A DNA stretch of 64,000 bases from Astropecten irregularis. Taxonomy: Eukaryota > Echinodermata > Asteroidea > Paxillosida > Astropectinidae. Both the position numbers and the translations under genes were made by a program. The notes under the pieces were generated by a model. The model made no database searches, was not told the DNA's origin, and worked only from the letters and a program-made list of their open reading frames with translations. Numbering within the stretch: position 1 is the first letter of the stretch; every line of letters starts with the position of its first letter. Shown here piece by piece: positions 24,000-36,104 of the stretch. The stretch covers positions 6,882,001 to 6,946,000 of the forward strand of contig OZ020248.1 in NCBI GenBank assembly GCA_963971285.1, in the 5' to 3' direction.

Positions 24000-25580
24000 A
24001 GTTGACAATCAGTCTTTGATCCTCATCACCTGTGGATTATTACTTTCATCATATTGTGACCTTCAAAGGAATTAACCAATCTTGGATTATTGTCACCTCG
24101 ACAATTCACCGTGTGTCGTGGCTTCCTAACTAAAAGATGCTCATTCAGTGTTGTGTATGAATATTAGATGGATTCTGAGTGAGTGAGACTTCAAAAAGTT
24201 TAATATGGAATTGGTAAGTATATACCTTTATTTTGTTTACAAACATTGACTGGTGGTTGGAAAAACTTGGCATTGGGCAGCCAAAAGTTGCAAATCATTA
24301 CGTCTTCTTGAAGGACTGCGTAACCAAAAGCTAAATTTTTGCAAACTTTATATAGCTGTACCACAATCATTTATTGTGCTGTTTCCCTTACAGTCAGTAA
24401 TTATTTCAATGTTTATGAAAAGTTGTGTACAAAATGGGTACAAATTGTGGTTATTTATTATGCCTGGGTTTGACAGCTCGCCATAGTTTCCGCCATCTTC
24501 TTGGTTGGCAAAAACTCAGGCTGTGAATGTGACATAGCAAAAGAAAGGTCTATATAATTTATCTGTTGTCTTACAATGGTACAATGCTAATGAGGATATA
24601 TTAATTTTATCAAAATCATTTACCTTCCAGTGCATGCTTCTACTTAATTCGGAAAATATAGTTCTTTTCATATCTAGGCCTATGTACAGATGTACATGTA
24701 CATGCACATGAAATTTTTTGTGTATCCTGCCCATAATTTCAATTTTGTCTGCGCAGATGTTACATGTATCTATAGGTAGGCCTACTTTATCCCTAAATCT
24801 TGAAACAATTTCAAAAAGTATTCCAGTCTCTTAAAATTATTGTTGCATTCATGTCATTTATGCAATATAACAATTTAACTGTAAATATTTACTTGTAAAT
24901 ATATACACAGGGAAAATTTTATTCAAATGCAGTAATTAGTGTTATTGTCTAGGGATCTTTACACAAAAGATCACTAATTATTAGGCCCCTATATGTAAGG
25001 GCCTTTTAAATGTTGTATTATACTATATTGCAGACATGTAGGCCCTACATTATAGGTTGCCTTTGTGTAGACAGATCAGGATTTGCACAGTATAAATTAG
25101 ATCATTGTGAATTGGACCACGCCTACTGACCAGAGTCCAAAGTACCACAGTCCTCATAAGCATACACCCTAACTGATATTGTGACAAACGGGTCCACTTC
25201 AATACATGTAGTGTACATATATGGGCAATTCTCCATGGGAGAGGAAAAAATGTCAAAAATAAATCTGTACATATTGAACCTTTTTTGTACTTTTTCCAGA
25301 ACACAATTAAATGGGGAATTCAGATCAAAAAACGAAAATGCCAACAAATGTAAATTTGGGGTAAAAACAGTGATTTTTGCAATTTATGATTAAAAACGTG
25401 CAGATTTGGTAAAAAAATTTTTTTTGGAGTATATTTACCTTCTGAGTTACAGGGAAAAGGTTTGATTTATTTTATAATGTTACAGGTTAGCAACATTACT
25501 GGGGGTCATAAAAATATATATTATAAATATATATATATTTATATATATAGTGTATGCCTCAATTTAAAACTATCTATTTT
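24000..25580. other. No gene seen
   Basis: AT-rich. Contains a TA-rich microsatellite at 25495-25550 ('TATAAATATATATATATTTA') and nothing else that I recognise. Confidence 0.4.
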
Positions 25581-25584
25581 AGCA

Positions 25585-27440
25585 CGTAATTCCGTTACCG
25601 AAAAAATGGCAAAAGTTACTTATCTCACAGACTTTCTGGATTTTTTTTCTTGAAATCATGGATGTTAAGAAGGGCCCTACTATAAACATGAATGAAAAAT
25701 GAAAACTTAAAAAAAATAATTTCTTGGCATTTTTCCAAGTGGTAACGGAATTACAAAACGGTAACGGAATTACGGTAACGGAATTACGCATGCACAAAGT
25801 ATATACATTTCCATATACATATCACACAATTTAAGTATATGTGGCCAAAGCATGAAGATGTTGAATGTTATTGTGACAGCAACCATCACATTGATCCTAC
25901 CTGAACCCCAGATGGATCTAGACACATCTCTCAATCTACAACATCCAGTAACCATGGTAACTGGTGTTTTTATCCACAGATTGGTACAGTCTTGTTACAT
26001 TTTCCTTTTCAGAGATGCCAACCAGTACAGTTTGAATGTATTTTGCACGTTGAGCTATTGCAATTTTTCAGAGTAAAGTATGATTTCTAGTGGAAAAACA
26101 CATTTATACTATAAGTATGACTCTTTAATATGTTCTAAATTGCACAGTTTAGAGCATTTCCCATGTGTACAACTATTCCAAGTACACTTTTCTCTCTCAA
26201 TTCAGCTGCATTTTCAGGTAAATACTATTTTTGCTTCGGAAAAATACTGTTACTCTGTCGGGTACATGTACACTGTAGGCCTACTCTTTTTGTGGGCATA
26301 CTGTAGGTTGCCATCTCTGATTGCTGATCCATTTGAAATTTTTAGAATTCTATGCTGTTTTCTGAATGAAGTATAAATTAAGCAAATCCTTAACTAAGCT
26401 TGAAACATACTACTTCATGCATTGTTTCCATTTGCGTGATTATTAATTATTAAAACTATAATACATTTTTTAACATGGAACAAACCAGAGAGTCAAAAGA
26501 GACCAAGAACCTAGCAAATTAGAAACATATGCAGTTCATGCATTTGAAATATTTCCATTTAGGGCCAGGACACATTAGAGGCAGTCTTATTTGACAATTT
26601 TGTTTTCTTTTGCAAGATTACAACAGATCAATCCATTAAGCCCGTCCTTATATTAGGCGTAATGCTACCAAAAGTCAGCCAGGGTAAAATTCTCAAACTT
26701 GTATAGTGGTGATGTAGGCAATCCTGTGATTGGTCAATATGTAAAGAGTGGGGCTCAGTGTATTAGTCTATTAATTGGGTAACATTTGTACCAGCAATTG
26801 TACCAGCAATGCAGTCATCACCTGACTGCATTTCACCTTGACCTTTGACCTACAAAACAAAGCCTAGACATGTTTAGGCCGAAAATTACATTTTGATCTG
26901 TTAATTTTCACCTAGCCTATTATGTACATGTAGCTTTCCCCAGTGCCATTTTATAAACTTCTAAAATTTGTATTGTGATGAGTTCATGTTGAATTTAATG
27001 TTATGTATTGCGTTTACTGTATAAACACTATGGCGTAATTCCGTTACCGCCCAGCCGTAATTCCGTTACCGTGATTAAAATGCAAATTATGAAAAGAGTG
27101 ATTATTTTTTCAACTTTGCTCTGCATTGTAGTTAACAACACCCCTGAACTCTACAAATAACAGGTAGTGTCCAATTTTAAAATTTCAGAACTTCAGAGAG
27201 TTTTATCAATTTATGCAAGAACTCAAATATGCTTGTCCTCGGTCCGTAATTCCGTTACCGATATTAAGCTCCGCCCCTTAAAGGGTAATCTTTTGGGAAT
27301 TTTTTTTTTGTAGTGGTCTATCAATTCTATTGGTCCTTGGCTCCCTTTCCATGTTTAGATTAGTTGTCTAGCATAGAACATATTTTCTTTGGAAAGAATA
27401 ATCCCTGACAAAGTGACAAATGGGCGTAATTCCGTTACCG
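25585..27440. repeat. Cluster of eight 14-16-bp dyad motifs
   Basis: The motif CGTAATTCCGTTACCG occurs at 25585-25600, 27034-27049, 27056-27071, 27245-27260 and 27425-27440 on the plus strand. It occurs inverted at 25759-25774 and 25773-25788 (overlapping by 2 bp), and as a 14-bp core at 25741-25754. The motif has near-dyad symmetry (GTAA...TTAC), like a dimer-binding site. It is CG-ended in an AT-rich setting, and the sequence between the sites is not repeated. I found it nowhere else in the window. No gene lies between the sites. Confidence 0.85.
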
Positions 27441-27855
27441 AAGAATCGCCCATATATGAAAAATTGCTTTTCTTTTTATGATGGCATATAAATTCCCCGG
27501 GTTTTCCCCAGTAAATACCAATTCCATTTGAGCTAGAATGTGATTTGGAACATTTTGAATGGGCACCTGAAGGCTATGATCAAGGGCACCGAGGCAAATA
27601 AATGCCAACAAATAGATTTTAATTGTACGTGTATTAAGAAATTCTATTGAATTTGAATTGTCATGTCCATATGATTATATTTAATGGGAACAACAGAGTC
27701 AAATCAAATAGGATTTCAAGGTAACCACTAAATACTGCACCTGCATGTTTTGTACATTTGCACTGTGAATTTATTCCAAATCTCCAGGTGTAAAGATTAC
27801 ATCATAATCTTGCACATTGTTGGAATTTGTTGAACTCTTTGGAAAGCTCGGATAT

Positions 27856-28243
27856 TAAAGGTAGTATCATACTTTGGTAAGAAACCAAAATAGAAATGTT
27901 CACAGATTTACGTATAACTTACAGGGTATGAAACTTGGTGGTGGTAGAAACATACCGTTAAAATGTTTCCGCCTGAAATGGTGTATTTATCCAGAAATTA
28001 GTAAAACAACGACCGAAAATCTTTTTGATCTTTTAAAAGATAAAAGATAAAAGAGAAAAGACTTAAGAAATACTGTGGCTGTTTTTCACTGTTTTCTCAA
28101 AATGTGGGCAACGTATAGGGACTGAAATTTTCACAGATGACTGTTAAAATAAAATAAAATTGTTACTGTAGATCTGTCTTGGTATTTTTACCCATGAATC
28201 TGTATTTCTTTGATAAAAACCAAAGTATGATACTACCTTTTAA
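27856..28243 (+). mobile_element. MITE copy, both ends intact
   Basis: Begins 'TTAAAGGTAGTATCATAC' and ends 'AGTATGATACTACCTTTTAA'. Contains the internal palindrome 'GATCTTTTAAAAGAT'. No coding capacity. Good reference copy for the family. Confidence 0.85.
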
Positions 28244-28539
28244 TTTAAACAACAAGATGGCAGCTGTAAAATGCTTGTAAACTACTCATAAAAACACGGA
28301 GTAAGGAACAGAACTCCATGGTAAAACTGATCAGGGAGCTACATGTAGTACCAATGGCAACAGTCATCCGTGTCCCTTTTAATTATTTGCTTAAAATCAG
28401 ATCTTCCCATCTGCCATCCATCGTTCTTGCATCTATGAAAAAGCTCACACACAAGACTGGCAAAGAGATCCATGTATTGATCCATAGTACTGTTGCTTAC
28501 TCTGACTTTTGGCTAAGATCTTGTTAAGGTACAGTACTA

Positions 28540-28930
28540 TGCATACAAGATACGTGCTAAAGAATTATCACACTTCGGTTTTTGTCAAAGAAATACAGAT
28601 TCATCATGGCCAAAAATATCAAGGAAGATAATAACAGTCATCTGTGAAAACAGTCATCTGTGCCCATAGGTGCCCACTTTTTGAGAAAATGGGGAAAATG
28701 GCCACAGTTTTTCTTTTAGTCTTTTCTCTTTTATTTTTGATCTTTAAAATATCGAAAATAATGTTAGTGTCTGGTTTCACTCTTTCTGAATAAATACAGC
28801 ATTTCAGGTAGAACCATTTTAACAGTATGTTTCTATACCATCACCATCTTTATTCCCTGTAAGTTATAGGTAAATCTGTGAAGATTTATGTTTTGGTATA
28901 TGCTACCAAAGTATGATACTACCTTTAAAA
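28540..28930 (-). mobile_element. MITE copy in reverse orientation
   Basis: Right end 'AAGTATGATACTACCTTTAA' intact, left end degraded. Separated from the opposite-facing copy at 27856 by about 300 bp, so the pair forms a large inverted repeat. The 69-codon frame at 28318 between them has no support. Confidence 0.75.
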
Positions 28931-29869
28931 CCATGGTGAAAGGGGCTAAATGCACAATTTAATTGACACCAATGGCATGAATCAGATTTATATTAATCAG
29001 CGTACCATATACAGCTTTCTTTTAATCAACTTCAACACTTTGAAAAAAGCTGCTCTCTCATAAACCTTTCAAAGAAATTCCAGCACCTAAATAACAGGAC
29101 TGTGTAATCTTTGTTGGTGACTCAGCTTTACCATGGAGATAGCTCCATGTTTTACCCACCTGCAGTATGGGTTCCTATTTCGTTTCAAGTATAGAAACAC
29201 CCCTGGAGATAAAGTTTCAGTCAGTTTGAATAGGGTTGAATCTGGTATTGAAATGGATTTAATGTAATGAGGTTTTGCTTAAGTGCCCATGCACACATAC
29301 ATGTATTATAAACTGAATCATTAATTATATGCCCATGTTTACACACAATGGTAATTAACTGGTAGTCAAGTTAAGGCAATTTATCTATAGGAACAATAAC
29401 TCATCTCTCAATTGTCAATTAACTGTGGGAATTCTTAGACCCCCCAAATAAAACCCACCTATTGTGCCACCAAAGTTTTCCTTTTTGCATGCGCATACTT
29501 GGTATTGGATTACAGTGCTTGGCTTTCATACAGACATTAGGGCCCTTTTACTATATAGTTATAGGGATTTTTTGTTACAAAGTGTAGCATAGACCCACAT
29601 AACTGTATAACTCTACAGTTGTAAAATAGCGTAGGATGATAACGTGTAGGCCTATGTCACATAGAATTGAAGGGTATTTACATTGTGTTTCTGGCTTAAA
29701 TATCCTCATAATCTCTCATATTTAGGATTAAATTTAGTCTGTGTAAAGTTTTATGTACCTTATCAAAGGCACACAAAAAATTGTACACATTTAGTCATTT
29801 GTTGAATTTAAATGCGAGTAAGTGTGCACACTTCCATGAATATATTAACAAGAAAAACAATCTATGCAA
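28931..29869. other. No gene seen
   Basis: AT-rich unique-looking sequence with no supported frames or repeats. Confidence 0.4.
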
Positions 29870-30205
29870 ATGAGGCTTGCCCTTCACTGACGTCGATGAG
29901 CACTGTATACTCAGTGCTTGTGAGAGCACGTGAAAAAAAAATCACATGCTTGCTCAGGTGGGATTCGAACCCACGACCTCCTGCTTACTAGTGCAGATGC
30001 CTTTACCTGAAGCCACCGAGCTAGCTGGGGTCTGCAGGGTGAATCGAATCCAATATCGCGACGGGCATCTGCACTAGTTAGTTAGCAGGAGGTCGTGGGT
30101 TCGAATCCCACCTGAGCAAGCATATATGTGATTTTTTTCACGTGCTCGCAAAAGCACTGAGTATACAGTGCTCATCCACGTCGGTGAAGGGCAAGCCTAA
30201 TTTGT
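29870..30205. mobile_element. Foldback element with a tRNA-like B box in each arm
   Basis: Arms 29870-30008 and 30062-30205 are near-perfect inverted repeats. Each arm holds a tRNA-type B box ('GTGGGTTCGAATCCCACC'), and 'GAGCTAGCTGGG' in the short loop recalls a D-arm. Outer arm sequence includes 'TGAGCACTGTATACTCAGTG' and 'CTTGCCCTTCACTGACGTCG'. A one-arm fragment recurs at 43040-43130. Looks like a tRNA-derived SINE turned into a palindrome rather than a working tRNA gene, since no complete cloverleaf with an anticodon arm was found. Confidence 0.75.
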
Positions 30206-30669
30206 ATATTATCTATATCCCGACCAAAATCATTTAATATTCATGGAAAAAAAATCTAGTCAGTCACTACAAGTAATAAACTGCTGCAAACTAGTCATCA
30301 ACTAAAATAATGATCTGAAATTTTAAAAAATGCTTTGAGTTACGAGGGCCTGTCGACATATTAACACGGCCAACTCTCCCCCTCCTAGCTCAAGCATTCA
30401 GAAAAAAATAGAAGTAGGCCTAATAAATCAAAGTTGCCCACTGAACAGTCTTTTTGAAACAGTATGTCAACTGTGTACATGGACCATTCATTCAAAATAC
30501 ATGTTCAATATAGCAACAATCTGTTCAATACTGTTATACCATTACATTTGTTGTATATGATTGTGGACCATGTGTGATTGGGTACAGTGCATTTTATTGT
30601 GCTCGATCTTCATGCAGTGCCGCATATCGATGAACAAATAATTTGCATCAATTGGCAAAACTTTCCTTA
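30206..30669. other. No gene; degraded hairpin-family fragment
   Basis: 30265-30360 is a reverse copy of the interspersed family with 'GTAATAAACTGCTGCAAACT' and 'GAGGGCCTG' seen better at 59085-59367. The remainder is unassigned. Confidence 0.5.
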
Positions 30670-31035
30670 AAGGTAATATCATACATTGGTTTTTGTCAAA
30701 GAAATACAGATTCATGGGCATAATTATCAAGGAAGATACAGTAACAGTCATCTGTGAAAATTTCAGTCCCATATATACGGTGTCCATTTTGTAAGGAAAC
30801 AATAAAAAACGGCAACAGTATTTCTTCTTTTCTCTTATGTTTTTATCTTAAAAGATCAAAAATAATTTTGGTCACTGGTTTTACTCTTTTCTGGATAAAT
30901 TCAACATTTCAGGCAGAAACATTTTAACGGTATGTTTGTACCATCACCATCTTTATTTTATACCCTGTAAGTTACAGGTAAATCTGAGGATGTCTGTTTC
31001 GGTGTGCTACCAAAGTATGATACTACCTTTAATTT
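30670..31035 (-). mobile_element. MITE copy just upstream of the first myosin-region exon
   Basis: Left 'TTAAAGGTAATATCATACAT', right 'AGTATGATACTACCTTTAA'. It ends about 45 bp before the acceptor of the exon at 31080 and so leaves little room for the polypyrimidine tract and branch point. Confidence 0.8.
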
Positions 31036-31079
31036 CCCAGTTGTTGATCTAATGACCAATAACACTGTTATATATACAG

Positions 31080-31672
31080 GGTACTCCAATTTGGTTTGAT
31101 GCTGGTGGGGAGTATCCCCTTCCCGGTAGGGTGACTGAGACGTATGGAGGAGACGCAGGTGGAGTTAAGGTGCAGTGTGTCCTGGATGAAAAGGTTAGTA
31201 CGATACGATATGCTACGCATCATTCGCAATACGTGCACCACCATGAGAGGCCGCTAGACTGGTTAAACAGAACTTATGCAGAAGAGGTAGATACCTTTTA
31301 AGTACGTGTTCATTCACGTGATAATTCCACCTTTTTCGAGTGCCTCACAACACTTCTAACTTCAGTTTTGAAAAAATTTTTCCAACATCACAACTTTAAT
31401 ACTAGGATGCATTCGTTAAGCTCCCTGGGTCTACACCAGTCAACCTCGTCCCCATTCTCTCCCTTGTTTTGTGCAGTTTAGCACGACCAATCCCAGTAAG
31501 GTCTGACCCGTGTTAGCTAAACAAATGCACCCATAAGGTTATGATTTTTACAACTTTGGTTGTTGTTCCGGTTTATTTGCCAGATGTATACAATAGAGGA
31601 TCCCACCAAGGAAATCAGGATGCGACACGATGCACTGGAGATTCAGCACATCAATGATATGATTTAACTCAG
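31080..31672 (+). CDS. Two exons upstream of the myosin SH3 exon
   Basis: Exon 31080-31193 (38 codons, phase 0 at both ends) reads 'GTPIWFDAGGEYPLPG' onward and has acceptor 'ATATATACAG' and donor 'GTTAGT'. Exon 31584-31672 reads 'MYTIEDPTKEIRMRHDALEI' and, after 'HINDMI', meets an in-frame TAA at 31665-31667, five bases before a perfect CAG|GTAAGA donor. A donor right after a stop suggests that the stop is a lesion or a one-base assembly error. Assigned to the class XV myosin by strand, position and phase; I do not recognise these residues with certainty. The first half of the SH3 domain should follow before 34818 but was not found. Confidence 0.45.
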
Positions 31673-33612
31673 GTAAGAATTTCATGATTTATAAGATCAT
31701 TTGACCAGGGCCTAGTGGAATGCTAAGCATGAAGTTATAAGAAGATTACAGCCAAAGCATGGACATTTAGTTTTATATCAAAATAACCAAAATAATCGCA
31801 TAGAAACCTCAATAAGAGTAGTAAACTACTACAAGGTACCTAAATATTATTACCTGAAATATACAATGCTCAGTGTTGGGATCCTCGTTTTCGATCCTTG
31901 CAGGAGCTTTCTCAAAAGCTTTCTCTAAGGCTATTTCAAAAACTTACAAGGCCAAATCTCAAAGGCTAAAATAATACGAAATTTGAAAACTAAAAAAGTT
32001 AAATAAACCATAAACTGTATAAAACCTCTTGCAAACATTGACCGAGTTCTAAGTTCATGTGCTTGGGATTAAGTTCAGGAACTCATAAATTGTGATCTTT
32101 TTATTTTTAGTATCCCACATTTTATACCCAAGTTAAACGGAAGTCAAAAAGTTATTGCCAATGTTCAGCAGCATCTTAAAGATCAGGACAAACAAGTGGG
32201 GAATTGTATTGTTACCCTTAATTAAAAGAAACTTTTGTTCACTTTAACTATAGGGTTTAGGTAGGGTGTTCAATATTTCATTATATTATATTATATTATT
32301 AATGGTTTATTAAAACATATATACGGCAGTTAAAAACTGAATTGCACATGTGAACAACAGTAAAAAAAAAAATAATAAAAAAAGAAGAAGAAATTAACCA
32401 TTAAGGACACATTAAACAAATACGTTTAAAATACTGACATAGGCCTAGGAATTGACTTGACGATACAATTAAAATCCAAACAAAAATTGAAATCTATTGT
32501 TGGATCGGATTATAACACACATAGATATGAACAGTATAAAAGAAACGTTTTTAAAAAAAAAATGGATAAAAAAAAAAAAATTTAACATGAAGATTTCTCT
32601 ATTTACTCAAGTCCTGTATCTAGGCCCACATACCTGCTTAGGTATACATGCCATTTGGATGCGCTAAAAATTGATTCTGTTATTCGTTGATCAAATTTGG
32701 ACATACAATATGCAACTCTGTTGCCCTACGTTATTTTCCCTTGTGCGTATTCCATTAAAAAAAAACACTTGACATTGTCAAAGAAAGGGATGACAGGTGT
32801 TACATGGATGGCACTTAGAATTGCTATAGAGTGTTTATTACATCATGCAGCCACGTTGCTACTTACTCATTCTGCTGCTAAGCAACCGCATCGGAGGAAA
32901 TTAGCACCAGTGGCTGCATGAGATGCCTCCAGGCAATGCTGGCTTGTTATATTTTATTAAATATAATAGTTATCGTCGATTCATATGCTTAAGTGCAGTC
33001 AGTTTGTTGTTAGATTTAAATATGTAATAGGCACCAGACTAGACAAGTATAATCATTTCATTACATGAAGGGAAAATAACTCTTGCACTACAGGGCTCGA
33101 AATATCCACTGTATATATAGTGATTTCAGTGTCGGTCTAGTAAAGTGTGTACACTACTCTGGCTGACGGTTTTCCTTGCACAATTAAAATGCTGCCTAAA
33201 TTGATGATTTTTGACACAATATTGCATACAATTACTGTTTTCCTAAGTACATGAATGCCACAGGTCTAGTGAACAAAGTTCAGGTCTAGTAAAATGCTTC
33301 AGCTACTAGACCTGCCGTCCAGTGCTTTTTTCATGAAATTCGTGCCCGCACTACAAATTTAGATTTTAGCAATGGTTGAGCTACATAAAATGTCAGTATG
33401 CCTGTAGCAGAGGTATAGGGGCAGTTTGCATATTTATTATCACATTTCTATAAATTATATCATCAGTGCAAATAAATTAACTCACATGTGTAAACATTGA
33501 TATAACTTAGTACATGTACAGTATGTTCTTTTCATTAATTTACCACCGATATAGTTCAGATTATCGTTATTATTCTGTAAGAAATTGATTCAAAAGTTCT
33601 CTTTCCTTTAAA

Positions 33613-33965
33613 GGTACTGTAATATTATACTTTGGTAGCCTACCGAAACAGCAATCTAAACAGATTTACCTATAACTTACAGGGTATAAAGATAGTTAGG
33701 GTAGAAACAAACTGTTAAAGTTTTTCTGCTTGAAATGCTGTATTTATCCAGAAAAGAGTAAAACCAATGACCAAAAACAATTTTGATCTTTTGAAAATCT
33801 CAAAATCAAAAATCCTGTGAAAAGATTTTATAATACCAACATTGTTGGTGTTTTCACTGTGTTTTTTTTTCCAAAAAGTAGGCACTGTATGGGACTGGGA
33901 ATTTCACAGATGACCGTTACTATATCTTTCTTGATATTTTTGCCAATGAATCTGCTTAGTGTTTG
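33613..33965 (+). mobile_element. MITE copy in myosin intron
   Basis: Left end 'TTTAAAGGTACTGTAATATT', body with 'GATCTTTTGAAAATC' and 'GTAGGCACTGTATGGGACTG'; right end lost after 'GCCAATGAATCTG'. Confidence 0.7.
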
Positions 33966-34439
33966 GTGAAATCCAGCCCTGTGGTTGTTGTAGAAATAAA
34001 ATCTGATCTAAACTGAGATCTATTTCCTATCTGTGACAGAATGAAACCTAAATTTAATTTTTTTTTTCATCATCATCATTATATTTGTGACAGCAAGGTT
34101 TGGCACCATGGTTCTCTTTCTACTTCAATTGTCAGCAGGATGTTGTTCCACTACAAATGTTAATGTCATCACTTCTCTCTGCTTGGCTTCCTCTTGCTCT
34201 TGTACCTTCCTTCCATGATGTTGGGAGTGCTCCTGCCCCTAAGGACATGCCCAGCATACATGTAGCTTAACTTTCCCTGTATTTAAAGATTTGACACCAA
34301 TGATCTCACTCATTCAATCATAATGAATATCTGTGAAGATGCAATCCATACTTGTGATGTTAAAATGTGTATGAATAGTTTTCTTTTATTTGAAAAGGCT
34401 ATTTGCTTAACTCTCCAACCAAGGTGGAAACATTAGTTT

Positions 34440-34700
34440 GTGCTTTATCAAGATCTTAACACACCCCTTGGTCCCCTTTCCCTGACCTTGCTTGCCCTAC
34501 TGTTTCCTCTCTTTTGTGGCCTCAGTCATTACATGCTTCACTATTTCCCTGGTCATTCTGCATTTTCCTTTGTTCTGACCCTGTTATCCATTTATCTGTA
34601 TCTTTACTGGCACGTTCTTGTCCTCTTGTCATTTAGCCTTTGATAAAGATCCTGCTAGGATCCAAACATCAGCTAGCTCTCCTATTAAACTGCAAGATCT
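34440..34700 (+). mobile_element. Hairpin-family retroelement tail
   Basis: Contains 'TTATCCATTTATCTGTATCT', 'GTTCTTGTCCTCTTGTCATT' and 'AAGATCCTGCTAGGATCC'. Related pieces lie at 17340-17600, 45195-45310, 49430-49540, 59085-59367 and 60900-61020. The GATCCT-GCT-AGGATC hairpin is followed by GAAAC in several copies. Possibly the 3' end of a Penelope-like or other retroelement; no reverse transcriptase is present. Confidence 0.5.
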
Positions 34701-34817
34701 TTATATGATATGTCATGTTTGAAGTTCATCCCTAAGTTTGGCAGAAGTGCACACATTAAATCTGGCCCATGAAGGGACAGCAAAGATTCATTGCTCTATT
34801 TTGGTTTGTTTGGTTAG

Positions 34818-34912
34818 ATTGGTTGTTTGGTATGTTGGATGGACGTACAGGATTCTTCCCGAAGGACACGGTCATCCCAGCCCCGGGTCCAGAGACTAGG
34901 ACTAATCTTCTG
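34818..34912 (+). CDS. MYO15: Myosin XV exon: end of the SH3 domain
   Basis: Enters in phase 1 and leaves in phase 0. Reads 'WLFGMLDGRTGFFPKDTV', the typical SH3 C-terminal half (W, then G-x-GFFP before the last strand), matching the 'FGTIHGRVGRFPSELV' region of MYO15A. Acceptor 'TTTGGTTAG', donor 'GTAAGT'. Confidence 0.85.
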
Positions 34913-35227
34913 GTAAGTATTTTTCAACTTTTTCCCCCTCCAAAAAAATATCTTATCATAGATGATAGGTCAGAATTATTAACGTAACAGAAATTCCATA
35001 CTTTGTACACTGAAATCAACCCTCTCTTGTTTCCCATGTTTTTTGAAACCCAAGCTGAGCCAAACTATAAAAGAAAGTTTATCAGACCACCAGGATTGAA
35101 AAAGAAAAAGTTTGCGGCACTAAAATTCCTTCTAGGTAAGAAGTAGGTAAAAAAAATAGTAGGAGGACACCAAAATGTGGCCCTAATGTGTTTTGTTGCC
35201 CTAAATGAGTTTTTGAAAGTCATTGAA

Positions 35228-35325
35228 AGTTGAATAGACAAAAATTGACTGGAGCGGGATTTGAACCTGCGACTTCCGGAACACTATACCGATCAACTAT
35301 AAACTGAGCTACCCAGCCTATATGT
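35228..35325 (-). mobile_element. tRNA-derived SINE
   Basis: On the minus strand: 'GGCTGGGTAGCTCAGTTTAT' with an A-box-like 'TAGCTCAGTT', then 'CGCAGGTTCAAATCCCG' as B box, then a 'CCAGTCAATTTTTGTC' tail. The same tail follows B boxes at 50490, 60840 and 21215, which defines a local SINE family. Confidence 0.7.
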
Positions 35326-35409
35326 TGGCAGCATTCCACAGTTATCTTTCTTTGTTTGCATTTAAACCTCATTATTGAATGATTACCCAGTATATTTTGA
35401 CTTTCTCAG

Positions 35410-36104
35410 GTACGCCGAGGAATCACAGCGGATTTGAGAGTGAGCAACCCTGAAGAAATCAGGAAACAGGTGAGCAAACTGAGCATTCTTCTTATTCCCA
35501 ATGAATTTCACATCCATGACAATCCACAATTTAAGACGGACATAAACAGGCATCACAGATGCGACTGTACGGTCATATGACTAGATTCCCTGCGAGTGAT
35601 CCTGCCAGGCGAATTCTCTCTTTGAGAGATTGAGAGAACCTACTGGTAGGACTCGCCCGGTAGGGCGCCCACATGACACGTGGTTGAGTCAGATGGATCG
35701 TTGTTTTGCTGAGATGGGGATGGATGGGTCGCATGGCTGCCTGGGGGATGGCCATCTGGAGACCGAAGGAGTACCGCTTGAAGGTAGATGCAGCAACGCG
35801 CTGTCGCGGCATGCCATCCCACTGATTGATTGTTTTATGTAACACGTAATAGGACTATTGTCTATAAAAGTTAATTTGTAGTTTGGAGCCCAGTTCATTT
35901 ATGAAGTTGAAATGATTGATGAATTTTGAGTGTAACTCCTCAAGTACAAATATTTGCTTAAATTTTCTAATTTGGTCGTCTCTGCGCAGAAGCAAGAGGC
36001 AGCTGCATCCATTGCCAGGGACCCTGAGCCACAGCCTAGCCAAGAGGAACTAACCAAGTACTCCATGGTGGATTTTGCCTTCAAGTACTTCAGAGACAAC
36101 CACA
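35410..36104 (+). CDS. MYO15: Myosin XV exons: SH3-MyTH4 linker and start of MyTH4
   Basis: Exon 35410-35469 (20 codons) reads 'RRGITADLRVSNPEEIRKQ'. Exon 35990-36104 continues 'KQEAAASIARDPEPQPSQ' and 'YSMVDFAFKYFRDNH', the first MyTH4 helix (compare 'YTMLEFAQKYFRD' in MYO15A). The second exon must leave in phase 1 to fit the next one, which requires the GC donor 'CACA|GCAAGT' rather than the GT three bases later. Confidence 0.85.
35555..35840 (+). mobile_element. LINE fragment, 3' end of the reverse-transcriptase ORF
   Basis: Reads 'RLYGHMTRFPASDPARRIL', then after a frameshift 'REPTGRTRPVGRPHDTWLSQ' and 'MDRCFAEMGM'. This is the conserved region after the RT domain in many non-LTR elements ('GRPR.TWL.QVD..'). 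Truncated at the 5' side. A second fragment of the same element, more decayed, lies at 45440-45710. It sits between two myosin exons. Confidence 0.75.

Larger units (their letters stand above)
31673..34817. other. Intron-like stretch with repeats
   Basis: Holds a MITE (33613-33965), ATATT-type simple repeats near 32280, poly-A rich patches near 32540-32580, and a hairpin-family retroelement fragment (34440-34700). The missing SH3 start exon should lie here, but I could not find it. Confidence 0.5.

Noticed and set aside
28318-28527. 69-codon frame ending 'STVAYSDFWLRSC' as a myosin exon
   Set aside because: No acceptor in phase and no similarity to class XV myosin that I recall; it lies between two opposed MITE copies.
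29940-30125. Functional tRNA gene pair
   Set aside because: B boxes are good, but no complete cloverleaf with anticodon arm and paired acceptor ends could be drawn. The inverted layout and the fragment at 43040 mark a repeat.
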